64,000 nucleotides of DNA from Gordius sp. MW1 (taxonomy: Eukaryota > Nematomorpha > Gordioida > Gordea > Gordiidae). The notes below the pieces were generated by a model. It did no database searches. It was not told the origin of the DNA and saw only the letters and a list, made by a program, of their open reading frames with translations. The position numbers and the translations under genes are program-made. Of the stretch, positions 38,101 through 50,590 are shown one piece after another (the first letter of the stretch is position 1; the number at the start of each line of letters is the position of its first letter). The stretch is taken from positions 9,322,413 through 9,386,412 of the forward strand of contig OZ038533.1 in the NCBI GenBank assembly GCA_964036665.1, read 5' to 3'.

Positions 38101-38915
38101 ATAGGATTCTCAAATTGGCTTACTTTTATATATTTTTTTATGCTCTTTCACATAGAATTGAAAAAAATAAATATTTTTACCTCAAAATTTTTCACATATT
38201 TTTCTTTCAACCGTATGCATCCGATGAAAGTTGTCGTTTTCAGACGTGGTTTCGATGATAAAAAGTAAAAATTTATCAGAATCAGAAAACTATTACTTTG
38301 AAATCATGATCGCATAGTGTATTTTTGAAAAATTAAGCACTCACTTTGCGATACAACAAACTAATCGCAACAATAAAACGTTGTCTTTTGTCAAAATGAT
38401 AGTTCTCGCAGCTTAAAACCTCTTTTCGGAAGTCAATCGAGGATAATAGGATTCTCAAATTGCCTTACTTTTATATATTTTTTTACGCTCTTTCACATAG
38501 AATCGAAAAAAATAAATATTTTTACCTCAAAATTTTTCATATATTTTTCTTTCAACCGTATGCATCCCATGAAAGTTGTCGTTGTCAGATGTGGTTTCCA
38601 TGATAAAAAGTAAAAATTTATCAGAATCAGAAAACTCTTACTTTGAAATCATGATCGCATAATGCATTTTTGAAAAATTAAGCACTCACGTTGCGATACA
38701 ACAAACTAATCGCAACAATAAAACGTTGTCTTTTGTCAAAATGATAGTTCTCGCAGCTTAAAACCTCTTTTCGGAAGTCAATCGAGGATAATAGGATTCT
38801 CCAATTGGCTTACTTTTATATATTTTTTCATGCTCTTTCACATAGAATTGAAAAAATAAATATTTTTACCTCAAAATTTTTCACATATTTTTCTTTGAAC
38901 CGTATTCATCCGATG
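35144..38915. repeat. 8-monomer HOR unit U2, enlarged (3,772 bp)
   Basis: This follows the U1 order but is 1,027 bp longer. The three monomers at about 36172, 36511 and 36855 (CCGATGTCG/CTTATAACC; TTTTATCAAAATG/TTAAACCCTC; ACGATTACATTG) are followed by the same three again at about 37199, 37538 and 37882. The monomer at 36855 is a hybrid: its left half has the ACGATTACATTG form, and its right half is that of the monomer that normally precedes CCGATGTCG (GAATCG, TTTTTATTTCAACC). That hybrid marks where unequal exchange joined the copies. CCGATGTCG occurs at about 36167 and 37194. Confidence 0.88.
36172..38225. repeat. Tandem 3-monomer duplication (1,027 bp) inside U2
   Basis: The two copies span about 36172-37198 and 37199-38225. 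Paired markers 1,027 bp apart are CTTATAACC at 36351 and 37378, CCGATGTCG at about 36167 and 37194, and TTTTATCAAAATG at about 36670 and 37697. I saw no internal differences apart from the hybrid right end of the first copy's third monomer. This arrangement is absent from U1 and U3, so it arose after the three units existed or was lost from the other two. Confidence 0.85.
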
Positions 38916-41660
38916 AAAGTTGTCGTTTTCAGACGTGGTTTCAATGATAAAAAGTAAAAATTTATCAGAAAACTATTACTTTGAAATCATGATCGCATAG
39001 TGCATTTTTGAAAAATTAAGCACTCACGTTGCGATACAACAAACTAATCGCAACAATAAAACGTTGTCTTTTGTCAAAATGATAGTTGTCGCAGCTTAAA
39101 ACCTCTTTTCGGAAGTCAATCGAGGATAATAGGATTCTCAAATTGGCTTACTTTTATATATTTTTTCATGCTCTTTCACATAGAATTGAAAAAAATAAAT
39201 ATTTTTACCTCAAAATTTTTCACATATTTTTCTTTCAACCGTATGCATCCGATGAAAGTTGTCGTTTTCAGACGTGGTTTCGATGATAAAAAGTAAAAAT
39301 TTATCAGAATCAGAAAACTATTACTTTGAAATCATGATCGCATAGTGTATTTTTGAAAAATTAAGCACTCACTTTGCGATACAACAAACTAATCGCAACA
39401 ATAAAACGTTGTCTTTTGTCAAAATGATAGTTCTCGCAGCTTAAAACCTCTTTTCGGAAGTCAATCGAGGATAATAGGATTCTCAAATTGCCTTACTTTT
39501 ATATATTTATTTACGCTCTTTCACATAGAATCGAAAAAAATAAATATTTTTACCTCAAAATTTTTCATATATTTTTCTTTCAACCGTATGCATCCCATGA
39601 AAGTTGTCGTTGTCAGATGTGGTTTCCATGATAAAAAGTAAAAATTTATCAGAATCAGAAAACTATTACTTTGAAATCATGATCGCATAATGCATTTTTG
39701 AAAAATTAAGCACTCACGTTGCGATACAACAAACTAATCGCAACAATAAAACGTTGTCTTTTGTCAAAATGATAGTTCTCGCAGCTTAAAACCTCTTTTC
39801 GGAAGTCAATCGAGGATAATAGGATTCTCAAATTGGCTTACTTTTATATATTTTTTCATGCTCTTTCACATAGAATCGAAAAAAATAAATATTTTTACCT
39901 CAAAATTTTTCACATATTTTTATTTCAACCGTATGCATCCGATGTCGTTTTCAGACGTGGTTTCGATGATAAAAAGTAAAAATTTATCAGAATCAGAAAA
40001 CTATTACTTTGAAATCATGATCGCATAGTGCATTTTTGAAAAATTAAGCACTCACGTTGCGATACAACAAACTAATCGCAACAATAAAACGTTGTCTTTT
40101 GTCAAAATGATAGTTCTCGCAGCTTATAACCTATTTTCGGAAGTCAATCGAGGATTATAGGATTCTCAAATTGGCTTACTTTTATATATTTTTTCATGCT
40201 CTTTCACATAGAATTGAAAAAAATAAATATTTTTACCTCAAAATTTTTCACATATTTTTCTTTGAACCGTATTCATCCGATGAAAGTTGTCGTTTTCAGA
40301 CGTGGTTTCTATGATCCCAAGTAAAAATTTATCAGAATCTGAAAACTATTACTTTGAAATCATGATCGCATAGAGCCATTTTCAAAAATTAAGCACTCAC
40401 GTTGCGATACAACAAACTAATCGCAACAATAAAACGTTGTCTTTTATCAAAATGATAGTTCTCGCAGCTTAAACCCTCTTTTCGGAAGTCCATCGAGGAT
40501 AATAGGATTCTCAAATTGGCTTACTTTTATATATTTTTTCATGCTCTTTCACATAGAATTGAAAAAAATAAATATTTTTACCTCAAAATTTTCACATATT
40601 TTTCTTTGAACCGTATTCATCCGATGAAAGTTGTCGTTTTCAGACGTGGTTTCTATGATCCCAAGTAAAAATTTATCATAATCTGAAAACGATTACATTG
40701 AAATCATGATCGCATAGTGCATTTTTGAAAAATTAAGCACTCACGTTGCGATACAACAAACTAATCGCAACAATAAAACGTTGTCTTTTGTCAAAATGAT
40801 AGTTCTCGCAGCTTAAAACCTCTTTTCGGAAGTCAATCGAGGATAATAGGATTCTCAAATTGGCTTACTTTTATATATTTTTTTATGCTCTTTCACATAG
40901 AATTGAAAAAAATAAATATTTTTACCTCAAAATTTTTCACATATTTTTCTTTCAACCGTATGCATCCGATGAAAGTTGTCGTTTTCAGACGTGGTTTCGA
41001 TGATAAAAAGTAAAAATTTATCAGAATCAGAAAACTATTACTTTGAAATCATGATCGCATAGTGTATTTTTGAAAAATTAAGCACTCACTTTGCGATACA
41101 ACAAACTAATCGCAACAATAAAACGTTGTCTTTTGTCAAAATGATAGTTCTCGCAGCTTAAAACCTCTTTTCGGAAGTCAATCGAGGATAATAGGATTCT
41201 CAAATTGCCTTACTTTTATATATTTTTTTACGCTCTTTCACATAGAATCGAAAAAAATAAATATTTTTACCTCAAAATTTTTCATATATTTTTCTTTCAA
41301 CCGTATGCATCCCATGAAAGTTGTCGTTGTCAGATGTGGTTTCCATGATAAAAAGTAAAAATTTATCAGAATCAGAAAACTCTTACTTTGAAATCATGAT
41401 CGCATAATGCATTTTTGAAAAATTAAGCACTCACGTTGCGATACAACAAACTAATCGCAACAATAAAACGTTGTCTTTTGTCAAAATGATAGTTCTCGCA
41501 GCTTAAAACCTCTTTTCGGAAGTCAATCGAGGATAATAGGATTCTCCAATTGGCTTACTTTTATATATTTTTTCATGCTCTTTCACATAGAATTGAAAAA
41601 ATAAATATTTTTACCTCAAAATTTTTCACATATTTTTCTTTGAACCGTATTCATCCGATG
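38916..41660. repeat. 8-monomer HOR unit U3 (2,745 bp)
   Basis: The same eight monomers in the same order as U1, with CCGATGTCG at about 39939, CTTATAACC at 40123, TTTTATCAAAATG at about 40442 and CAATTGG at about 41547. It shares TTTCAATGATAAAAAG in its first monomer with U2 (35169 and 38941), so U2 and U3 look closer to each other than to U1. The next monomer, at 41661, begins as another copy but switches to a different right half. Confidence 0.88.
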
Positions 41661-44600
41661 AAAGTTGTCGTTTTCAGACGTGGTTTCAATGATAAAAAGT
41701 AAAAATTTATCAGAAAACTATTACTTTGAAATCATGATCGCATAGTGCATTTTTGAAAAATTAAGCACTCACGTTGCGATACAACAAACTAATCGCAACA
41801 ATAAAACGTTGTCTTTTGTCAAAATGATAGTTCTCGCAGCTTAAAACCTCTTTTCGGAAGTCAATCGAGGATAATAGGATTCTCAAATTGGCTTACTTTT
41901 ATATATTTTTTCATGCTCTTTCACATAGAATCGAAAAAAATAAATATTTTTACCTCAAAATTTTTCACATATTTTTATTTCAACCGTATGCATCCGATGT
42001 CGTTTTCAGACGTGGTTTCGATGATAAAAAGTAAAAATTTATCAGAATCAGAAAACTATTACTTTGAAATCATGATCGCATAGTGCATTTTTGAAAAATT
42101 AAGCACTCACGTTGCGATACAACAAACTAATCGCAACAATAAAACGTTGTCTTTTGTCAAAATGATAGTTCTCGCAGCTTAAAACCTCTTTTCGGAAGTC
42201 AATCGAGGATAATAGGATTCTCAAATTCGCTTACTTTTATATGTTTTTTCATGCTCTTTCACATAGCATCGAAAAAAATAAATATTTTTACCTCAAAATT
42301 TTTCACATATTTTTCTTTCAACCGTATGCATCCGATGAAAGTTGTCGTTTTCAGACGTGGTTTCGATGATAAAAAGTAAAAATTTATCAGAATCAGAAAA
42401 CTATTACTTTGAAATCATGATCGCATAGTGTATTTTTGAAAAATTAAGCACTCACTTTGCGATACAACAAACTAATCGCAACAATAAAACGTTGTCTTTT
42501 GTCAAAATGATAGTTCTCGCAGCTTAAAACCTCTTTTCGGAAGTCAATCGAGGATAATAGGATTCTCCAATTGGCTTACTTTTATATATTTTTTCATGCT
42601 CTTTCACATAGAATTGAAAAAAATAAATATTTTTACCTCAAAATTTTCACATATTTTTCTTTGAACCGTATTCATCCGATGAAAGTTGTCGTTTTCAGAC
42701 GTGGTTTCTATGATCCCAAGTAAAAATTTATCATAATCTGAAAACGATTACATTGAAATCATGATCGCATAGTGCATTTTTGAAAAATTAAGCACTCACG
42801 TTGCGATACAACAAACTAATCGCAACAATAAAACGTTGTCTTTTGTCAAAATGATAGTTCTCGCAGCTTAAAACCTCTTTTCGGAAGTCAATCGAGGATA
42901 ATAGGATTCTCAAATTGGCTTACTTTTATATATTTTTTTATGCTCTTTCACATAGAATTGAAAAAAATAAATATTTTTACCTCAAAATTTTTCACATATT
43001 TTTCTTTCAACCGTATGCATCCGATGAAAGTTGTCGTTTTCAGACGTGGTTTCGATGATAAAAAGTAAAAATTTATCAGAATCAGAAAACTATTACTTTG
43101 AAATCATGATCGCATAGTGTATTTTTGAAAAATTAAGCACTCACTTTGCGATACAACAAACTAATCGCAACAATAAAACGTTGTCTTTTGTCAAAATGAT
43201 AGTTCTCGCAGCTTAAAACCTCTTTTCGGAAGTCAATCGAGGATAATAGGATTCTCAAATTGCCTTACTTTTATATATTTTTTTACGCTCTTTCACATAG
43301 ATTTGAAAAAATAAATATTTTTACCTCAAAATTTTTCACATATTTTTCTTTCAACCGTATGCATCCGATGAAAGTTGTCGTTTTCAGACGTGGTTTCGAT
43401 GATAAAAAGTAAAAATTTATCAGAATCAGAAAACTATTACTTTGAAATCATGATCGCATAGTGCATTTTCAAAAATTAAGCACTCACGTTGCGATACAAC
43501 AAACTAATCGCAACAATAAAACGTTGTCTTTTGTCAAAATGATAGTTCTCGCAGCTTAAAACCTCTTTTCGGAAGTCAATCGAGGATAATAGGATTCTCA
43601 AATTGCCTTACTTTTATATATTTTTTTACGCTCTTTCACATAGAATCGAAAAAAATAAATATTTTTACCTCAAAATTTTTCATATATTTTTCTTTCAACC
43701 GTATGCATCCCATGAAAGTTGTCGTTGTCAGATGTGGTTTCCATGATAAAAAGTAAAAATTTATCAGAATCAGAAAACTCTTACTTTGAAATCATGATCG
43801 CATAATGCATTTTTGAAAAATTAAGCACTCACGTTGCGATACAACAAACTAATCGCAACAATAAAACGTTGTCTTTTGTCAAAATGATAGTTCTCGCAGC
43901 TTAAAACCTCTTTTCGGAAGTCAATCGAGGATAATAGGATTCTCCAATTGGCTTACTTTTATATATTTTTTCATGCTCTTTCACATAGAATTGAAAAAAT
44001 AAATATTTTTACCTCAAAATTTTTCACATATTTTTCTTTGAACCGTATTCATCCGATGAAAGTTGTCGTTTTCAGACGTGGTTTCGATGATAAAAAGTAA
44101 AAATTTATCAGAAAACTATTACTTTGAAATCATGATCGCATAGTGCTTTTTTGAAAAATTAAGCACTCACGTTGCGATACAACAAACGAATCGCAACAAT
44201 AAAACGTTGTCTTTTGTCAAAATGATAGTTGTCGCAGCTTAAAACCTCTTTTCGGAAGTCAATCGAGGATAATAGGATTTTCAAATTGGCTTACTTTTAT
44301 ATATTTTTTCATGCTCTTTCACATAGAATTGAAAAAAATAAATATTTTTACCTCAAAATTTTTCACATATTTTTCTTTCAACCGTATGCATCCGATGAAA
44401 GTTGTCGTTTTCAGACGTGGTTTCGATGATAAAAAGTAAAAATTTATCAGAATCAGAAAACTATTACTTTGAAATCATGATCGCATAGTGTATTTTTGAA
44501 AAATTAAGCACTCACTTTGCGATACAACAAACTAATCGCAACAATAAAACGTTGTCTTTTGTCAAAATGATAGTTCTCGCAGTTTAAAACCTCTTTTCGG

Positions 44601-45431
44601 AAGTCAATCGAGGATAATAGGATTCTCAAATTGCCTTACTTTTATATATTTTTTTACGCTCTTTCACATAGAATCGAAAAAAATAAATATTTTTACCTCA
44701 AAATTTTTCATATATTTTTCTTTCAACCGTATGCATCCCATGAAAGTTGTCGTTGTCAGATGTGGTTTCCATGATAAAAAGTAAAAATTTATCAGAATCA
44801 GAAAACTATTACTTTGAAATCATGATCGCATAATGCATTTTTGAAAAATTAAGCACTCACGTTGCTATACAACAAACTAATCGCAACAATAAAACGTTGT
44901 CTTTTGTCAAAATGATAGTTCTCGCAGCTTAAAACCTCTTTTCGGAAGTCAATCGAGGATAAGAGGATTCTCAAATTGGCTTACTTTTAAATATTTTTTC
45001 ATGCTCTTTCACATAGAATTGAAAAAAATAAATATTTTTACCTCAAAATTTTCACATATTTTTCTTTGAACCGTATTCATCCGATGAAAGTTGTCGTTTT
45101 CAGACGTGGTTTCTATGATCCCAAGTAAAAATTTATCAGAATCTGAAAACGATTACATTGAAATCATGATCGCATAGTGCATTTTTGAAAAATTAAGCAC
45201 TCACGTTGCGATACAACAAACTAATCGCAACAATAAAACGTTGTCTTTTGTCAAAATGATAGTTCTCGCAGCTTAAAACCTCTTTTCGGAAGTCAATCGA
45301 GGATAATAGGATTCTCAAATTGGCTTACTTTTATATATTTTTTTATGCTCTTTCACATAGAATTGAAAAAAATAAATATTTTTACCTCAAAATTTTTCAC
45401 ATATTTTTCTTTCAACCGTATGCATCCGATG
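41661..45431. repeat. Rearranged HOR remnant with hybrid monomers
   Basis: The variants of U1-U3 recur here in broken order. The monomer at 41661 starts like a U unit (TTTCAATGAT, 6-bp loss) but ends with the TTTTTATTTCAACC/CCGATGTCG junction, skipping two monomers. The monomer at about 42000 continues with CGCTTACTTTTATATG rather than CTTATAACC. The monomer at about 42346 joins a CACTTTGCG left half to a TCCAATTGG right half. The monomer at about 43027 ends in ATAGATTTGAAAAAAT, a unique junction. From about 44057 a damaged unit resumes, with GTGCTTTTTTG, AAACGAATCGC, GGATTTTCAAATT and TTGCTATACAAC. Confidence 0.8.
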
Positions 45432-48400
45432 AAAGTTGTCGTTTTCAGACGTGGTTTCTATGATCCCAAGTAAAAATTTATCAGAATCAGAAAACTATTA
45501 CTTTGAAATCATGATCGCATAGTGCATTTTTGAAAAATTAAGCACTCACGTTGCGATACAACAAACTAATCGCAACAATAAAACGTTGTCTTTTGTCAAA
45601 ATGATAGTTCTCGCAGCTTAAAACCTCTTTTCGGAAGTCAATCGAGGATAATAGGATTCTCAAATTGCCTTACTTTTATATATTTTTTTACGCTCTTTCA
45701 CATAGAATTGAAAAAATAAATATTTTTACCTCAAAATTTTTCACATATTTTTCTTTCAACCGTATGCATCAGATGAAAGTTGTCGTTTTCAGACGTGGTT
45801 TCGATGATAAAAAGTAAAAATTTATCAGAATCAGAAAACTATTACTTTGAAATCATGATCGCATAGTGCATTTTTAAAAATTAAGCACTCACGTTGCGAT
45901 ACAACAAACTAATCGCAACAATAAAACGTTGTCTTTTGTCAAAATGATAGTTCTCGCAGCTTAAAACCTCTTTTCGGAAGTCAATCGAGGATAATAGGAT
46001 TCTCAAATTATCTTACTTTTATATATTTTTTCATGCTCTTTCACATAGAATCGAAAAAAATAAATATTTTTACCTCAAAATTTTTCACATATTTTTCTTT
46101 CAACCGTATGCATCCGATGAAAGTTGTCGTTTTCAGACGGGGTTTCGATGATAAAAAGTAAAAATTTATCAGAATCAGAAAACCATTACTTTGAAATCAT
46201 GATCGCATAGTGTATTTTTGAAAAATTAAGCATTCACGTTGCGATACAACAAACTAATCGCAACAATAAAACGTTGTCTTTTGTCAAAATGATAGTTCTC
46301 GCAGCTTAAAACCTCTTTTCGGAAGTCAATCGAGGATAATAGGACTCTCAAATTGGCTTACTTTTATATATTTTTTCATGCTCTTTAAAAAAGAATTGAA
46401 AAAAATAAATATTTTTACCTCAAAATTTTTCACATATTTTTCTTTGAACCTTATTCATCCGATGAAAGTTGTCGTTTTCAGACGTGGTTTCTATGATCCC
46501 AAGTAAAATTTATCAGAATCTGAAAACTATTACTTTGAAATCATGATCGCATAGAGCCATTTTCAAAAATTAAGCACTCACGTTGCGATACAACAAACTA
46601 ATCGCAACAATAAAACGTTGTCTTTTGTCAAAATGATAGTTCTCGCAGCTTAAAACCTCTTTTCGGAAGTCAATCGAGATAATAGGATTCTCAAATTGGC
46701 TTACTTTTATATATTTTTTTACGCTCTTTCACATAGAATCGAATAAATATTTTTACCTCAAAATTTTTCATATATTTTTCTTTCAACCGTATGCATCCCA
46801 TGAAAGTTGTCGTTGTCAGACGTGGTTTCGATGATAAAAAGTAAAAATTTATCAGAATCAGAAAACTATTACTTTGAAATCATGATCGCATAGTGCATTT
46901 TTGAAAAATTAAGCACTCACGTTGCGATACAACAAACTAATCGCAACAATAAAACGTTGTCTTTTGTCAAAATGATAGTTCTCGCAGCTTAAAACCTCTT
47001 TTCGGAAGTCAATCGAGGATAATAGGACTCTCAAATTGGCTTACTTTTATATATTTTTTCATGCTCTTTAAAAAAGAATTGAAAAAAATAAATATTTTTA
47101 CCTCAAAATTTTTCACATATTTTTCTTTGAACCGTATTCATCCGATGAAAGTTGTCGTTTTCAGACGTGGTTTCTATGATCCCAAGTAAAAATTTATCAG
47201 AATCTGAAAACTATTACTTTGAAACCATGATCGCATAGAGCCATTTTCAAAAATTAAGCACTCACGTTGCGATACAACAAACTAATCGCAACAATAAAAC
47301 GTTGTCTTTTGTCAAAATGATAGTTCTCGCAGCTTAAAACCTCTTTTCGGAAGTCAATCGAGGATAATAGGATTCTCAAATTGGCTTACTTTTATATATT
47401 TTTTCATGCTCTTTCACATAGAATTGAAAAAAATAAATATTTTTACCTCAAAATTTTTCACATATTTTTGTTTGAACCGTATTCATCCGATGAAAGTTGT
47501 CGTTTTCAGACGTGGTTTCTATGATCCCAAGTAAAAATTTATCAGAATCTGAAAACTATTACTTTGAAACCATGATCGCATAGTGCATTTTTGAAAAATT
47601 AAGCACTCACGTTGCGATACAACAAACTAATCGCAACAATAAAACGTTGTCTTTTGTCAAAATGATAGTTCTCGCAGCTTAAAACCTCTTTTCGGAAGTC
47701 AATCGAGGATAATAGGATTCTCAAATTGGCTTACTTTTATATATTTTTTTACGCTCTTTCACATAGAATCGAATAAATATTTTTACCTCAACATTTTTCA
47801 TATATTTTTCTTTCAACCGTATGCATCCCATGAAAGTTGTCGTTGTCAGACGTGGTTTCGATGATAAAAAGTAAAAATTTATCAGAATCAGAAAACTATT
47901 ACTTTGAAATCATGATCGCATAGTGCATTTTTGAAAAATTAAGCACTCACGTTGCGATACAACAAACTAATCGCAACAATAAAACGTTGTCTTTTGTCAA
48001 AATGATAGTTCTCGCAGCTTAAAACCTCTTTTCGGAAGTCAATCGAGGATAATAGGATTCTCAAATTAGCTTACCTTTATATATTTTTTTATGCTCTTTC
48101 ACATAGAATTGAAAAAAATAAATATTTTTACCTCAAAATCTTTCACACATTTTTCTTTGAACCGTATTCATCCGATGAAAGTGGTCGTTTTCAGACGTGG
48201 TTTCTATGATCCCAAGTAAAAATTTATGAGAATCTGAAAACTATTACTTTGAAATCATGATCGCATAGAGCCATTTTCAAAAATTAAGCACTCACGTTGC
48301 GATACAACAAACTAATCGCAACAATAAAACGTTGTCTTTTGTCAAAATGATAGTTCTCGCAGCTTAAAACCTCTTTTCGGAAGTCAATCGAGGATAATAG

Positions 48401-48522
48401 GATTCTCAAATTGGCTTACTTTTATATATTTTTTCATGCTCTTTCACATAGAATTGAAAAAAATAAATATTTTTACCTCAAAATTTTTCACATATTTTTC
48501 TTTGAACCGTATTCATCCGATG
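45432..48522. repeat. Mosaic block with CTCTTTAAAAAAG and GAATCGAATAAAT markers
   Basis: Nine monomers with a higher load of private changes than earlier blocks. CTCTTTAAAAAAGAATTG occurs at 46381 and 47064, both with AGGACTCTC, 683 bp apart. GAATCGAATAAATATTT, a 4-bp shortening, occurs at about 46737 and 47767, 1,030 bp apart. The monomer at 45432 is a class hybrid: a CGTATGCATCC end followed by TTTCTATGATCCCAAG. Other private marks include CAGATGAAAG at about 45770, ACGGGGTTTCG at about 46138, TCGAGATAATAGG at about 46674, GTGGTCG at about 48181 and AAATCTTTCACACAT at about 48136. Confidence 0.75.
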
Positions 48523-50590
48523 AAAGTTGTCGTTTTCAGACGTGGTTTCTATGATCCCAAGTAAAAATTTATCAGAATCTGAAAACTATTACTTTGAAAC
48601 CATGATCGCATAGTGCATTTTTGAAAAATTAAGCACTCACGTTGCGATACAACAAACTAATCGCAACAATAAAACGTTGTCTTTTGTCAAAATGATAGTT
48701 CTCGCAGCTTAAAACCTCTTTTCGGAAGTCAATCGAGGATAATAGGATTCTCAAATTGCCTTACTTTTATATATTTTTTTACGCTCTTTCACATAGAATC
48801 GAAAAAAATAAATATTTTTACCTCAAAATTTTTCATATATTTTTCTTTCAACCGTATGCATCCCATGAAAGTTGTCGTTGTCAGATGTGGTTTCCATGAT
48901 AAAAAGTAAAAATTTATCAGAATCAGAAAACTATTACTTTGAAATCATGATCGCATAGTGCATTTTTGAAAAATTAAGCACTCACGTTGCGATACAACAA
49001 ACTAATCGCAACAATAAAACGTTATCTTTTGTCAAAATGATAGTTCTCGCAGCTTAAAACCTCTTTTCGGAAGTCAATCGAGGATAATAGGATTCTCAAA
49101 TTCGCTTACTTTTATATGTTTTTTCATGCTCTTTCACATAGCATCGAAAAAAATAAATATTTTTACCTCAAAATTTTTCACATATTTTTCTTTCAACCGT
49201 ATGCATCCGATGAAAGTTGTCGTTTTCAGACGTGGTTTCGATGATAAAAAGTAAAAATTTATCAGAATCAGAAAACTATTACTTTGAAATCATAATCGGA
49301 TAGTGCATTTTCAAAAATTAAGCACTCACGTTGCGATACAACAAACTAATCGCAACAATAAAACGTTGTCTTTTGTCAAAATGATAGTTCTCGCAGCTTA
49401 AAACCTCTTTTCGGAAGTCAATCGAGGATAATAGGATTCTCAAATTCGCTTAGTTTTATATATTTTTTCATGCTCTTTCACATAGAATTGAAAAAAATAA
49501 ATATTTTTACCTCAAAATTTTTCACATATTTTTCTTTGAACCGTATTCATCCGATGAAAGTTGTCGTTTTCAGACGTGGTTTCTATGATCCCAAGTAAAA
49601 ATTTATCAGAATCTGAAAACTATTACTTTGAAACCATGATCGCATAGTGCATTTTTGAAAAATTAAGCACTCACGTTGCGATACAACAAACTAATCGCAA
49701 CAATAAAACGTTGTCTTTTGTCAAAATGATAGTTCTCGCAGCTTAAAACCTCTTTTCGGAAGTCAATCGAGGATAATAGGATTCTCAAATTGCCTTACTT
49801 TTATATATTTTTTTACGCTCTTTCACATAGAATCGAAAAAAATAAATATTTTTACCTCAAAATTTTTCATATATTTTTCTTTCAACCGTATGCATCCCAT
49901 GAAAGTTGTCGTTGTCAGATGTGGTTTCCATGATAAAAAGTAAAAATTTATCAGAATCAGAAAACTATTACTTTGAAATCATGATCGCATAGTGCATTTT
50001 TGAAAAATTAAGCACTCACGTTGCGATACAACAAACTAATCGCAACAATAAAACGTTATCTTTTGTCAAAATGATAGTTCTCGCAGCTTAAAACCTCTTT
50101 TCGGAAGTCAATCGAGGATAATAGGATTCTCAAATTCGCTTACTTTTATATGTTTTTTCATGCTCTTTCACATAGCATCGAAAAAAATAAATATTTTTAC
50201 CTCAAAATTTTTCACATATTTTTCTTTCAACCGTATGCATCCGATGAAAGTTGTCGTTTTCAGACGTGGTTTCGATGATAAAAAGTAAAAATTTATCAGA
50301 ATCAGAAAACTATTACTTTGAAATCATAATCGGATAGTGCATTTTCAAAAATTAAGCACTCACGTTGCGATACAACAAACTAATCGCAACAATAAAACGT
50401 TGTCTTTTGTCAAAATGATAGTTCTCGCAGCTTAAAACCTCTTTTCGGAAGTCAATCGAGGATAATAGGATTCTCAAATTCGCTTAGTTTTATATATTTT
50501 TTCATGCTCTTTCACATAGAATCGAAAAAAATAAATATTTTTACCTCAAAATTTTTCACATATTTTTCTTTCAACCGTATGCATCCGATG
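48523..50590. repeat. Two tandem 3-monomer units, 1,034 bp each
   Basis: The units begin at 48523 and 49557. Each has a TCTATGATCCCAAG monomer with ACCATGATC and GCCTTACTTTTATAT, then a CCCATG/TTGTCAGATG monomer with AACGTTATCTTTTG, then a monomer with AAATCATAATCGGATAG (about 49287 and 50321) and CGCTTAGTTTTATAT. The only difference I noticed is at the right end: the first unit ends in GAATTG and GAACCGTATTCATCC, the second in GAATCG and CAACCGTATGCATCC, so the second connects to the following block. Confidence 0.88.
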
